The notes below the pieces were generated by a model that made no database searches, had not been told where the DNA came from, and was given only the letters and a program-made list of their open reading frames with translations. The position numbers were made by a program, and so were the translations under genes. Source: Falsibacillus albus (lineage in GTDB: Bacteria; Bacillota; Bacilli; Bacillales; DSM-25281). From it: a stretch of DNA of 64,000 nt. Position 1 is the stretch's first letter; every line of letters begins with the position of its first letter. Of this stretch, positions 1 through 8,988 are shown piece after piece. Where the stretch lies: contig NZ_RCVZ01000009.1 of assembly GCF_003668575.1 (NCBI RefSeq), positions 62,001-126,000 of the forward strand. The letters are read 5' to 3'.

Positions 1-118
1 GGGAAGTGATGTTTCAATCATATTTTTTCTTTTTTTATAATAAACCATTTACATTATACGGTAAAATGATTATGGAAGATTTTTTCATTTTTTAAAATGA
101 TGGAAGGGGTGACGATTT

Positions 119-172
119 TTGAAAAGAGTGGTTAAACAAAATCGTATGTTTATGAGAGGGCTTGCTTATTAG
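119..172 (+). CDS. possible 17-residue leader peptide
   Basis: A TTG codon 7-8 bases after an AAGGGGTGA ribosome binding site opens a 17-codon frame (starts MKRVVKQ, ends GLAY) that stops 43 bases before the next gene. Its 3' half overlaps the left arm of an inverted repeat (TATGAGAGG at 154-162 against CCTCTCATA at 184-192). This arrangement resembles leader peptides of translationally regulated resistance genes, but the downstream ribosome binding site (199-204) lies outside the stem. Whether it is translated is inference. Confidence 0.3.
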   Translation: MKRVVKQNRMFMRGLAY

Positions 173-215
173 CGTAGTTTAGTCCTCTCATAAATAGTGG
201 GAGGAAACAAGCAAA

Positions 216-1196
216 ATGATGAAGTTAAATACCATGGATAAAGGGTTGGCTTCGGATGTCGTTGCCAAAAGTCTTATTCAAAATTGGGAACATGACGAAG
301 GTACATTAAAGTTCTGGCGCGCCAGTTCGAACTTCGTCTATGTTTTCGAGAACAACCAAGAGCAGTATTTTCTGCGATTCAGCTTAGATCAAGAGAATTC
401 AATCGGACAAATTCAAGCTGAACTTGAATTCATGGAATACTTGGAATCGAATCGTTATCCTTGTGTTTCTCCTATCCTTTCGAAAAATGGTAAGTATATA
501 GAAACAGTGCAAAATTCAGAAGGAAAGTATTTCTCCGTTGTGTTTAGTTCAGCCAAAGGCATTGCATTGGATGAGGATATTAACGAGCTGCAATGCGAGG
601 ACTGGGGAAGGTCGCTTGCTGCTTTGCATCAATTATCGAGGGAGTACGAGCCTTCTGATAAGAAAAGATCGATTTGGCAGGATATTTTACGTAAAATTGA
701 TGCGATGTTACAGAGATACCCTGAAGAACAAGAAGCAATTGAGGAACTTGGCAAACTTACTGAACGGCTGACATCGTTTCCGATATCAGATAGTAATTTT
801 GGTTTAATCCATTATGATTTCCAATTGGACAACATATTTTATCAAGAGAATAATCGATCGTTTTGTGTGATTGATTTTGATGATGCGGTTTATAGTTGGT
901 ATGCTCAAGATATTGTCACTGCTCTCGATGATTTTCTTGGCGATGATAGTAACTTGGAAGATCCTAAAGTGAAATCATTTTTAAAAGGTTACAGTTCTGT
1001 AATTCCGCTGGAAGAGGAGGACATTAGCCAGTTTCCATATTTTCGTAGGTTCATGAAATTATATACCTTCTCGAGATTGCTATGGTCGCTGGAAGGCTGC
1101 GAAGTGGAAGAATCACCTGATTGGCTGGATGGACTAAAGTCAAAGTTTAATCGTGTATTAGATGATTTGAGACAGGGGTTTCGAGAGCAGCATTGA
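216..1196 (+). CDS. APH-family phosphotransferase (aminoglycoside phosphotransferase/RdoA-like kinase fold)
   Basis: This 326-residue protein has the signature of the APH/choline-kinase fold: a Brenner-type catalytic loop HYDFQLDN near residue 204 and the metal-binding VIDFDDA about 20 residues later. Such enzymes phosphorylate aminoglycosides, homoserine, choline or protein Ser/Thr; the substrate cannot be read from sequence. The length is normal for the family and there is no signal peptide, so it should be cytosolic. The ATG at 216 follows a GGGAGG site with good spacing; a second ATG at 219 is equally possible. A short leader frame and an inverted repeat lie upstream, and two stem-loops follow the stop. 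Confidence 0.85.
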   Translation: MMKLNTMDKGLASDVVAKSLIQNWEHDEGTLKFWRASSNFVYVFENNQEQYFLRFSLDQENSIGQIQAELEFMEYLESNRYPCVSPILSKNGKYIETVQNSEGKYFSVVFSSAKGIALDEDINELQCEDWGRSLAALHQLSREYEPSDKKRSIWQDILRKIDAMLQRYPEEQEAIEELGKLTERLTSFPISDSNFGLIHYDFQLDNIFYQENNRSFCVIDFDDAVYSWYAQDIVTALDDFLGDDSNLEDPKVKSFLKGYSSVIPLEEEDISQFPYFRRFMKLYTFSRLLWSLEGCEVEESPDWLDGLKSKFNRVLDDLRQGFREQH

Positions 1197-1210
1197 GTAA
1201 ATCGGATAAC

Positions 1211-1248
1211 AGCACTTGTTATGAATGGATAACAAGTGCTGTTTATTT
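1211..1248 (+). terminator. Rho-independent terminator after the APH-like gene
   Basis: Twelve-base inverted repeat AGCACTTGTTAT/ATAACAAGTGCT (1211-1222 and 1229-1240) followed by a T-rich tract, starting 14 bases after the stop codon. Confidence 0.75.
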
Positions 1249-1262
1249 GTGGATTGTACACA

Positions 1263-1314
1263 TGTGGATAAAGGCTTAGGGATTACCCCTAAGCCTTTAT
1301 CCGCTTTTTGTTTT
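1263..1314 (+). terminator. second hairpin with T-run, carrying a DnaA-box-like arm
   Basis: Sixteen-base stem GGATAAAGGCTTAGGG/CCCTAAGCCTTTATCC (1266-1281 and 1287-1302) followed by CTTTTTGTTTT, so it can act as a terminator. The left arm begins inside TGTGGATAA (1263-1271), an exact match to the reverse DnaA box, and TGTGGATTG lies at 1248-1256. It is a shorter relative of the hairpins at 23260 and 24051. Confidence 0.6.
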
Positions 1315-1339
1315 AAGGGAGAGGGGGCGGAGGGCGAAG

Positions 1340-1453
1340 TTTGTCGAGAAAAGTAGAATAATCGATATATCGGGATTTTCGTAGATATATTGGTGAATTT
1401 CGTAGATATATTGAGATTTTCGAAGATAAATGTGGCAGTTTCGTAGATATCCT
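1340..1453. repeat. dispersed TTTCGTAGATA element, copy 1
   Basis: About 110 bp made of a head (GTCGAGAAAA..AATCGATATATCGGGA) and four TTTCG[T/A]AGATA units whose C bases fall at 1380, 1401, 1421 and 1442, i.e. spaced 21, 20 and 21 bp, ending GATATCC. The same element occurs at 9052, 25367 and 30335. All four copies are intergenic. No convincing frame or terminal inverted repeat is seen. Confidence 0.85.
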
Positions 1454-1660
1454 GGAACGCTTGCTGCGCGTGGACATGAGGAGGACCGGCAATTCCGCCG
1501 CACAGGCCCATTTTGTAGCCATGTTAGGTGAAAAGCCACCGAAATCCTGCTATTTCTCATTCATTTCACACCAAATCGATCCGTTGAGTAGAAGCAGTAT
1601 GCTTTAATTGATGCTATTTTTGCTTGAAGGCAGGTGATTCTCTCATGTTTATGATTTATT

Positions 1661-2084
1661 CCATCATATATCGAGTTTTTTCCATCACATATGGTAATTT
1701 CTCCATCACATATCGGGGTTTTTCCATCAGTAATGGAGATTTCACCAACAGGTATAGCATTTCACCATCAGGTATCGCACTTTCTCCATCATGATTTGCG
1801 TTTTTTCCATCACATAACGTGATTTCTCCATCACAATCCGCATTTATTCCATCACATATCGGGGTTTTTTCATCAGTAATGGAGATTTCACCAACAGGTA
1901 TCGCACTTTCTCCATCATGATTTGCGTTTTTTCCATCACATAACGTGATTTCTCCATCACAATCCGTATTTATTCCATCACATATCGAGGTTTTTCCATC
2001 AGTAATGGAGATTTCTCCCTCAGGTATCGCAAATCTCCACCACATATCGCGGTTTCTCCATCATACCTGATAACCATTCCATCA
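1661..2084. repeat. 21-bp tandem array (CCATCA units) with 126-bp higher-order repeat
   Basis: Twenty-one successive units begin with CCATCA or a one-base variant at 1661, 1682, 1703, 1724, 1745, 1765, 1786, 1807, 1828, 1849, 1870, 1891, 1912, 1933, 1954, 1975, 1996, 2017, 2037, 2058 and 2079: a 21-bp period broken only by two 20-bp steps. Units carry T-rich 3' halves. The six units starting at 1849 recur from 1975 and, with one extra unit, from 1703, giving a 126-bp higher-order period. It fills the convergent gap between the APH-like gene and the RND pump. An open frame through it on the minus strand is a by-product of the multiple-of-3 period. Confidence 0.9.
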
Positions 2085-2094
2085 TGGAAATGAG

Positions 2095-2127
2095 CGTAAA
2101 AAAAACCGCAGACATTCATCATCTGCG
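2095..2127 (-). terminator. terminator of the RND transporter gene
   Basis: On the minus strand CCGCAGA/TCTGCGG arms (2105-2111, 2121-2127) are followed by eight or nine T residues, 12 bases after the stop codon of the RND gene. Confidence 0.8.
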
Positions 2128-2138
2128 GCCCTCCAAAA

Positions 2139-5100
2139 TCATTGACTAATCGTAGTGGTCCCTTGGTTTGTTTGCAGCCTTTGTTTCTTGGCTTTTTTGA
2201 AATGGAATAGTTCATAGAACGTTGGGATGACAATCAGTGTCAATAGGGTGGATACGATGAGGCCGAAAATGACGACGACGGCCAGCCCTTTTGATACAAG
2301 GTTCAAACTCATTGCCGATTCATGCTCGATTAGAAGCGGCAGCATGGCGAATACGGTGGCGAGTGCTGTCATGAGAATCGGACGGAGACGGACGGCGCCG
2401 GCTTCCATGATGGCTTCGCGGATGTTCATGGTGGCTTCGTTGTGGCGGATCCGGTCGACGAGCACGATTGCGTTTGTGACCACGATTCCGACAAGCATCA
2501 GCATTCCGATTCCGGAAGAGATGTTAATGCTGGACTGCGTGACCACCAATCCCAACAATGAGCCGATCGCAGCAAGCGGCAGCGTAACCAAGATGGCAAT
2601 GCTGGCGCGGAACGACTTTAATGTCACGAGCAGGATCATGAACACGATGCCGATCGAGAACATGGCCAGTTTGCCCAGTTCGGTCAAATCATCGGATGAC
2701 TGCATCGCAGAACCGGTGATCTCGGCTTTTGTGTCTTTTCCAAATGTATCATTTTTGTCCCAAGTAGCGATCTCCTTTTGAATCTTGCCGGCTACATCGA
2801 CCATTTTGTCAGGATCGACTGTAGCGGTTACTTGCAGATAGTGATGGCCGTCTTTGGAATAGATGGTGCCTTGCTGTTCTTTCTCTTCGACTTTGGCGAT
2901 GGTCGATAATTGAACAGGTCCATCCGCTGTCATCAGCTGCAGATTTTTCAAATCGTCGGCTGATTGGATTTCTTTCAGTGCCCCCAATTTGACTGCAGTG
3001 GTCCGTCCGTCCACTTTGATGCTTCCGATCACGGCAGGTTGAATCATGGCGTAGATGGATTTGGAGATTTCCTGGGCGTTGGAAAGCTTTGAGTCAACCG
3101 TGATGGCAATGGTCGGTTTTGTATTTTGATCATTGCTTTCGGCGTTTAGAACGCCATCGATCGTGCTGATTTTTTTCCTGACGATATCAGCGGCTTTTTG
3201 GATGTCATCTTCATTCTTGCCGACGACATCAACGGAAACAGTCGTTTTATTCGGTCCGAGCATCCCAGCAGTGTCTGCCGTCAATTCCGCATTAGGGAAC
3301 TGATCTTTTGTTTTTCGGATGGCTTTCACCAATTTAGCGGAATCCGTCCCTTCTTTCGGGAAGATCATGATTTGAGCGAGGCTCGCATCTTGGGTGTTGC
3401 CGTATTTGGCAGCATCCTCATTGATTCCCGCCAATGCGATTTGGGTTTTGATCCCTTTTTGTTCAGAAAGGATGCTTTCCATTTTGGAAATTCCGTCTTT
3501 TATCTCGTTGAATGGTGTTCCGTTTTGATAGTGGAGCCCGATGGCGATATAGGCGGAATCTTTCTGGTCGACGGACCCTTTCGGCATGCTGACGAATAAG
3601 CCGATCGATCCGACGACAACGACAACGACCAGCAAGATCGGAAGCCATTTATGGTTAAGCGACCATTTTAGGACAGATGGATAGAATTTATGCTGCTTGT
3701 GCTCTTTCACCTTTACTTTCTTCATCATTCGGCCGCTTAGCGCCGGCACCACTGTCAGTGAAACGAGAAGGGAAGACAGCAGTGAACATGTGATGGTGAT
3801 GGCGAATGGAGCGACAAGGTCTCTTAATCCTCCCGAAATGATCATCATCGGAAGGAATACTGCGACGGTTGTCAGGGTGGAAGACGTGATGGCAGCTCCC
3901 ACTTCTTTGACAGCCTCTACGAGAAAGGCAGGTGTCAGTTCATGATCTTTCTTGCGCCGGTATATATTTTCGACGACGACGATGCTGTCATCGACCAGCC
4001 GTCCAACGGATACCGCAATTCCTCCGAGCGTCAGAATATTCAAGGTGACGTCAAGGAAGGAAAGTAAAATCAGCGTGATGCACAGCGAAAGCGGTATGCT
4101 GACGATGGTGATCAACGTCATTCGGAAGCTTCGCAGGAAGAGCCAGATGATAAGTGTGGCAAATAATGCGCCGGTCAAAACTTCCCTTGTCATCGAATTG
4201 ATGGAATCCAGGACGGTATTCCCTAAATTCATCATCGTTGTTGCTTGAAGTGTTCCCTTGTATTCTTTATTGATTTTTTTAACCGTTTCCTCCACTTGTT
4301 TGCCAAGGGTGACGGCATTGGATGTGGAATCTTTCTGGACGATGATATCGATAAAATCCTTGCCGTTCAAATGGGTGATGTTTTTTGTGTTTTTCTGCAT
4401 GGAAATGTCCGCAACATCCTGCAATTTCGTGCTGTTGTTCAACTTGATGTTATTCAGGTCATCAAGTGATTCTACTTTTCCTGTCACGATGATGCTTGTT
4501 GCTTCATTGTTGATGGTCTGCTCTCCGACTGCAACGGAGGCATTTCTTCCTTGAAGAAGGGTATAGAGTTTCTCTAGAGGGAATTTCGCTGCTGCTAGTT
4601 TGGCAGGGTCGACTTTGATCAGGACTTGTTGATTTTCCCCACCGTTCGTGATGACATTCCCGACACCTTTCAGGTCTTGGAACATCGGCATGATCTCATT
4701 TTCAACGGTGTTCAATTCTTGATTGCCGATCTCCTTATCAAACGTAAGGCCGAGTTCGACAATCGGAATTTCAGATGTATTCAGGTTGACGACATATGGC
4801 TTCATCACGCCATCAGGAAGATGAACCATTGTAATTCGTTCTTGGATTGCCTGTTTTGCTTCTTTGACATCAACGTCAGAATCGAACGTGACGGTCATTT
4901 GTGAAAAGTTATTGCCTGTTTGTGCGGCAACGTTTTGTTTTCCTTTGACGCCGTTCAGTGCTTTTTCAATTGGCTGTGTCACCTGTTCATCCATGCTTAC
5001 CGCATCCATCCCATTTCCAATGGCTGAGATGGTCACGTACGGCTGATCGGCAGATGGCATCAGCTCCATCGGGATCGTGGTATAGCTGATAATCCCAAAA

Positions 5101-5171
5101 ATCATTGAGGCAAGTACTGCGAAAGTCAGTGCAGCTTTATTTCGCAATGCCCATTTTGTAAACCAAGTCAT
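2139..5171 (-). CDS. RND-family efflux transporter permease (SwrC/YerP-like, HAE1/AcrB superfamily)
   Basis: A 1010-residue membrane pump with the RND layout: one N-terminal membrane helix (about residues 9-30), a large external loop, a block of helices (about 330-480), a second long loop from about 530 and a final helix block (about 845-990). Regions such as GGIAVSVGRLVDDSIVVVE carry the acidic proton-relay residues of TM4. Gram-positive members such as SwrC export surfactants or lipophilic drugs at the expense of the proton gradient. The ATG at 5171 follows GGGGAGG at ideal spacing; a TTG five codons upstream overlaps that site and is rejected. No adaptor gene is adjacent, so it probably works alone or with an unlinked partner. 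Confidence 0.92.
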   Translation of the reverse strand: MTWFTKWALRNKAALTFAVLASMIFGIISYTTIPMELMPSADQPYVTISAIGNGMDAVSMDEQVTQPIEKALNGVKGKQNVAAQTGNNFSQMTVTFDSDVDVKEAKQAIQERITMVHLPDGVMKPYVVNLNTSEIPIVELGLTFDKEIGNQELNTVENEIMPMFQDLKGVGNVITNGGENQQVLIKVDPAKLAAAKFPLEKLYTLLQGRNASVAVGEQTINNEATSIIVTGKVESLDDLNNIKLNNSTKLQDVADISMQKNTKNITHLNGKDFIDIIVQKDSTSNAVTLGKQVEETVKKINKEYKGTLQATTMMNLGNTVLDSINSMTREVLTGALFATLIIWLFLRSFRMTLITIVSIPLSLCITLILLSFLDVTLNILTLGGIAVSVGRLVDDSIVVVENIYRRKKDHELTPAFLVEAVKEVGAAITSSTLTTVAVFLPMMIISGGLRDLVAPFAITITCSLLSSLLVSLTVVPALSGRMMKKVKVKEHKQHKFYPSVLKWSLNHKWLPILLVVVVVVGSIGLFVSMPKGSVDQKDSAYIAIGLHYQNGTPFNEIKDGISKMESILSEQKGIKTQIALAGINEDAAKYGNTQDASLAQIMIFPKEGTDSAKLVKAIRKTKDQFPNAELTADTAGMLGPNKTTVSVDVVGKNEDDIQKAADIVRKKISTIDGVLNAESNDQNTKPTIAITVDSKLSNAQEISKSIYAMIQPAVIGSIKVDGRTTAVKLGALKEIQSADDLKNLQLMTADGPVQLSTIAKVEEKEQQGTIYSKDGHHYLQVTATVDPDKMVDVAGKIQKEIATWDKNDTFGKDTKAEITGSAMQSSDDLTELGKLAMFSIGIVFMILLVTLKSFRASIAILVTLPLAAIGSLLGLVVTQSSINISSGIGMLMLVGIVVTNAIVLVDRIRHNEATMNIREAIMEAGAVRLRPILMTALATVFAMLPLLIEHESAMSLNLVSKGLAVVVIFGLIVSTLLTLIVIPTFYELFHFKKAKKQRLQTNQGTTTISQ

Positions 5172-5285
5172 AAAGAACCTCCCCAAAACAATTGTGTTAA
5201 AAACAGGTAAATTATACCTTTATTTCCACATGTTGAATAGGGGTTTTTTTTGTTGTTTATTGAAAAATAATTTTACGAAACAAAG

Positions 5286-5312
5286 GGACTGGTGTTTCTC
5301 TTTCTTCCAGTC
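5286..5312 (-). terminator. weak terminator of the decarboxylase gene
   Basis: On the minus strand GACTGG and CCAGTC (5307-5312, 5287-5292) form a short stem just past the stop codon, followed by CCTTTGTTT. The stem is short and the T-run interrupted. Confidence 0.4.
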
Positions 5313-5315
5313 AGC

Positions 5316-6722
5316 TCAAGAACCGATTTCTTTCGTAATTCTTATAATTTCTTTTGCTGAAATTTCAATATCCTCATAGCTTGTCTTATAGGAACAGACG
5401 CTGATCCTCATAACTTTTTTGCCAAGCCAGCTGGCTCCACCGGCCCAGAAAACGCCAGATGTTTGGACTCTCTTAATCAGTTCTTCCGTTTTGATATCAT
5501 CGCGGAAATGGATCAACACTTGATTAAAAACGACATCATTGAGCACGTCCAAGCCTTCATTCGACACTATGTCAGCAAAATACTTTGCTTTTTCATGAAG
5601 CTCATCTACAAGTTCTGCCACGCCTCTTTTGCCAAGCGATTTAAACGTGGCCCATAATTCTATCGATCTGGCCCTTCTGGACATCTCCGGCGTAAACAAC
5701 ATGCCATCTCGATGCTCGCTGTAGATGATATACGAACCTGTCATGTGCATCGCTTCGACTAACACATCCTTATGTCTACAAAGGATCAGCCCATTGTCAT
5801 ATGGAGCGTTCAATGTTTTATGGCCATCCGTGGACCATGAATCTGCAAGCTGCAAGCCTTTTGTTGCGTGCTCCATTTTGCTTGAAGCCAATGCCCACAA
5901 TCCAAATGCTCCATCCACATGAACCCACGCCTTTTTTTCATTTGCCAATGAGCATATGGATTCGAAGTCATCAAACGCACCCGTATTGACGTTTCCGGCT
6001 TGCAAAATGATTAGCGTTTTATGATCGATTTCAGGAAGTTCATCCACCTTCATCCGTCCTTGATCATCACAAGGTACCCTGATCACCCTTTCGCCGCCAA
6101 GCCCGATGATGGATAGGGCTTTAAAAACCGTGGAATGAGCAGCTTCCCCCACCACGACGTTAATTTCAGGTGCATTAAAGAGGCCTTGTTTACTTGCGTC
6201 ATATCCTAAGTTATTCAGCAAGTAGTTTCTTCCGGCTGTCAATCCGCATAAGGTGGCGGTGGAACTTCCGCCTACAAAGCCAATTCCGGTTTCAGCCGGG
6301 AGATTCAAGACATCTTTTGTCCATTTCTCACATACTACTTCCAGCTTGGATGCCACTGGAGAAATTACATACAGCGCTGCATTTTGGTCCCACGTATCCC
6401 CAAGCCACTTAGCTCCTAATGAAGCAGGCAGGATTCCTCCGTTTACAAACCCGAAATATCTTCCGCCCGTCTGCGCGACCGTTCCGGCTGAACCGTATCG
6501 ATTCAAAATCTCGAGGATGGCTTCCGTTTTTTCTGGCTGATCGGCTAAATCTTCATGAAAGTAGTCTAAATTCTGTATATCTTCCGCTTGTGGGTATACA
6601 TTTCGGTCATGGATCTCATTCATATATTGGAGTGAAAATTCTCGAGCTAGACTAAGCGTATCATCGAGCTTCTCCGACCTGATCGACTTCAAAATATCAC
6701 TTTCAAAATAGTCTCTCCGCAT
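5316..6722 (-). CDS. PLP-dependent group II decarboxylase-like protein
   Basis: This 468-residue protein matches the pyridoxal-phosphate group II decarboxylase family (glutamate/aromatic amino acid/diaminobutyrate decarboxylases). The cofactor lysine is in the STDGHKTLNAP motif (K302 when numbered from the ATG), and HVDGAFGLWA carries the Asp that contacts the pyridine nitrogen. The substrate is not evident. The ATG at 6722 has GGTGAG and AAAGGGG sites upstream; the GTG at 6731 sits too close to the latter. The gene is transcribed away from a MocR-type regulator with only about 100 bases between them, which suggests the regulator controls it in response to PLP or a substrate. A TTGATT-N17-TACAAT promoter is visible. 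Confidence 0.85.
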   Translation of the reverse strand: MRRDYFESDILKSIRSEKLDDTLSLAREFSLQYMNEIHDRNVYPQAEDIQNLDYFHEDLADQPEKTEAILEILNRYGSAGTVAQTGGRYFGFVNGGILPASLGAKWLGDTWDQNAALYVISPVASKLEVVCEKWTKDVLNLPAETGIGFVGGSSTATLCGLTAGRNYLLNNLGYDASKQGLFNAPEINVVVGEAAHSTVFKALSIIGLGGERVIRVPCDDQGRMKVDELPEIDHKTLIILQAGNVNTGAFDDFESICSLANEKKAWVHVDGAFGLWALASSKMEHATKGLQLADSWSTDGHKTLNAPYDNGLILCRHKDVLVEAMHMTGSYIIYSEHRDGMLFTPEMSRRARSIELWATFKSLGKRGVAELVDELHEKAKYFADIVSNEGLDVLNDVVFNQVLIHFRDDIKTEELIKRVQTSGVFWAGGASWLGKKVMRISVCSYKTSYEDIEISAKEIIRITKEIGS

Positions 6723-6751
6723 GTCACTCACCGCCCCTTTGCACTAATATT

Positions 6752-6815
6752 GGTACAATTAAAATTGTATCCTTGTGAAAGTAGGTAATCAATCTTAGAA
6801 TTGTATGCAATACAA
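6752..6815. promoter_or_regulatory. putative operators of the MocR regulator
   Basis: Two inverted repeats sharing a TTGTAT half-site lie in the divergent intergenic region: GGTACAATT..ATTGTATCC at 6752-6772 and TTGTATGCAATACAA at 6801-6815. Their spacing of about 45 bp is compatible with binding by a MocR dimer, but that is inference. Confidence 0.5.
6764..6792 (-). promoter_or_regulatory. sigma-A-type promoter of the decarboxylase
   Basis: On the minus strand TTGATT (6787-6792) and TACAAT (6764-6769) are separated by exactly 17 bases, about 40 bases upstream of the decarboxylase start. The -10 lies inside the GGTACAAT/ATTGTATCC inverted repeat, so a protein bound there would block RNA polymerase. 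Confidence 0.6.
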
Positions 6816-6829
6816 AAGCAGGTGATGAA

Positions 6830-8230
6830 ATGATTGACCAATATGGAAATGAAATTAATTGGTTTCCCAAACTGAGAGATGATGGCATCCCCAAATATAA
6901 ACAAATCGCTCAATCGATAGAAGATGATATTAACAATGGGGTATTAAAGCCGGGAAGTGTATTGCCGCCGCAAAGGGTTCTTGCAAACTTTCTTGGAGTC
7001 AATCATAGTACAGTGACCCGGGCGTTTAAAAATTGTGAATCCAAGGGTCTCATAAAAGGAACGGTCGGGAAAGGAACTTTTGTCAGCATAGATGCAGGCA
7101 TCCCTCAAGATCTATTAAGCAGCAATGCCCAATACATCATTGATATGGGAATGGTGTACCCTTTATATGAAGTGAATGACTTGATCGAATCCTACTTAAA
7201 AGAGATCTATGAAAATATTGATCATGCTTCATTCTTGAAATATATACCGCCGGAAGGAATCGCCAAACACCGATATATTGGCGCTCAATGGGTAAAGACG
7301 CTGGGGGTCGAGTGCAGTCCTGAACAAGTGATTATTACATCAGGTACACAAAACGCCCTTTCGATCATACTTGCGACCTTATTTGAAAAAGGGGATAAAA
7401 TCATCGTTGATCAATATACCTACTCCGGTTTTAAAAATATCTCCCTTTTATTTGGCATCACACTCATTCCGATAAAGATGACGGAAGATGGAATGGGCAT
7501 CGATGAGCTAGAAAGCATGTGTAAAAGGGAGCAGATCAAAGGGATATACATGACGCCTGACAATCACAATCCAACCTCCATCACATTATCAGAAGCACAT
7601 CGGGAAAAAGTCGCAAAAATCATTGGGAAGTACAATCTACTGTTCATCGAAGACGGAGAATTTACTTTTAGTATAGAGGGGAAATATAGACCGATCAGTG
7701 CCTACGTACCTGAAAACAGTCTCTACATCGCAGGTACATCAAAGTCGATCAGCCCTGCTTTCCGGATTTCGTATATGGTTTCACCGCTGCCGTATGTAAA
7801 AAAACTAACGTTTGGACTGAACAACTTAACCTGGATGGCGTCTCCGTTAAATGCCGAGATGATTTCACAGCTTATTCAGTTGAACTACTACGACCATATA
7901 ATCGAAACCAAACTGGCGATCATCCGAGAACGAAACTTGTTGGTGGATGAGGTTCTTGGAGGATATGACATCACCGGTTCCGATACTTCTTTTTTTAGAT
8001 TTTTAAAACTGCCTGGCAGGCTGACGGGAAAAGAAGTTGAAATGAAATGTCTCGAACAAGGCGTTCAAGTCTTTTGCGCAGAAAGATTCCTCGTTCATAC
8101 ACAAGCAGCGAATCATGCTGTCCGCCTATCCGTAAGCGGTCCGCAAACGCTTGAAGATGTAAAAAAAGGCTTGGTCATTCTCAAAAATGTTTTGGAACAA
8201 TTGAGCACCGAGTCGGAAACGATCATATAA
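6830..8230 (+). CDS. MocR-family transcriptional regulator (GntR helix-turn-helix fused to aminotransferase domain)
   Basis: The 466-residue protein has an N-terminal GntR winged helix (about residues 20-88, with GSVLPPQRVLANFLGV and the GTVGKGTFV wing) followed by a class I aminotransferase-fold domain. The internal aldimine lysine is conserved in AGTSKSISP (K305). MocR/GabR/PdxR proteins use this domain to sense PLP or its amino-acid adducts rather than for catalysis. The start at 6830 follows AGGTGATGAA. It is divergent from the PLP decarboxylase, its most likely target, and shares the operator region with it. Confidence 0.92.
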   Translation: MIDQYGNEINWFPKLRDDGIPKYKQIAQSIEDDINNGVLKPGSVLPPQRVLANFLGVNHSTVTRAFKNCESKGLIKGTVGKGTFVSIDAGIPQDLLSSNAQYIIDMGMVYPLYEVNDLIESYLKEIYENIDHASFLKYIPPEGIAKHRYIGAQWVKTLGVECSPEQVIITSGTQNALSIILATLFEKGDKIIVDQYTYSGFKNISLLFGITLIPIKMTEDGMGIDELESMCKREQIKGIYMTPDNHNPTSITLSEAHREKVAKIIGKYNLLFIEDGEFTFSIEGKYRPISAYVPENSLYIAGTSKSISPAFRISYMVSPLPYVKKLTFGLNNLTWMASPLNAEMISQLIQLNYYDHIIETKLAIIRERNLLVDEVLGGYDITGSDTSFFRFLKLPGRLTGKEVEMKCLEQGVQVFCAERFLVHTQAANHAVRLSVSGPQTLEDVKKGLVILKNVLEQLSTESETII

Positions 8231-8319
8231 TTCTGCTTTTCCGAGCACATCCGCATGCTTGACGACCAGCCTTTCTGGGTATATTACCATTGTTAATATA
8301 AATAGAAAGGATGTATTTG

Positions 8320-8970
8320 ATGAAAGTTCTTATTGTTGGAGCAAACGGACAAGTCGGGAAGCATCTTGTTTCCTTTATTCAAGATCATAATGAGTTGGAA
8401 GCGAAAGTCATGATTCGCAAAGAGGAGCAGGCGGCCCACTTCAAAGAGCTGGGGACGGAAACGGTCGTGGTCGATCTGGAAGATGACATCCCGTCCATCG
8501 CTAAAGCATTTGATGGCGTCGATGCGGTCGTGTTTACAGCTGGATCCGGTCCAAATACAGGCGCAGACAAAACGATTTTAATTGATTTAGATGGTGCCGT
8601 GAAAACCATTGAGGCAGCCAAAAAAGCCGGCGTGAAGCGGTATGTCATGATCAGTTCCTATGACACAACACGTGAAGCGATCCAGTCGGCTCCATCATCC
8701 TTTGCGCCATATGTAGTGGCCAAGCATTATGCAGACGAATGGCTGAGGGGTACGGATCTCGATTACACGATCATCCATCCAGGTGCGCTGACGAATGAAA
8801 ATGGAACAGGGAAAGTGAAGGCAGCCACGAAAGTGGAAAGAAATGAAATCCCGCGTGAAGATGTGGCCAGTGTGATTGTGGCCTGTCTGGAAAATGACGA
8901 GACGATCGGAAAAGAGTTTCAAGTCGTGAGCGGTGAGATGGCGGTTAAGGATGCGGTTGGTTCTTTATAA
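8320..8970 (+). CDS. atypical SDR, NAD(P)-binding protein (YhfK-like)
   Basis: A 216-residue NAD(P)-binding Rossmann protein: the glycine-rich loop GANGQVGKHL begins at residue 7, and SSYDTT and the PYVVAKHYADEW region match atypical short-chain dehydrogenases related to B. subtilis YhfK. Members often bind a dinucleotide without a known substrate. The ATG at 8320 is preferred over 8311 because AGAAAGG lies 9 bases upstream of it. The gene stands alone and is closed by a strong terminator. Confidence 0.88.
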   Translation: MKVLIVGANGQVGKHLVSFIQDHNELEAKVMIRKEEQAAHFKELGTETVVVDLEDDIPSIAKAFDGVDAVVFTAGSGPNTGADKTILIDLDGAVKTIEAAKKAGVKRYVMISSYDTTREAIQSAPSSFAPYVVAKHYADEWLRGTDLDYTIIHPGALTNENGTGKVKAATKVERNEIPREDVASVIVACLENDETIGKEFQVVSGEMAVKDAVGSL

Positions 8971-8988
8971 ATGAAAATGAATGTGCGT

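Noticed and set aside
989-1261. 90-residue minus-strand frame overlapping the APH-like gene
   Set aside because: Antisense shadow; sense gene has full catalytic motifs.
1661-2084. CRISPR array
   Set aside because: Units are 21 bp with no unique spacers of constant length and no cas genes in the window.
1656-2233. Long minus-strand frames across the CCATCA array with DGEISI/DGKT repeats
   Set aside because: The 21-bp period is a multiple of three, so any stop-free unit gives an open frame; no ribosome binding site, and the two 20-bp steps break the frame.
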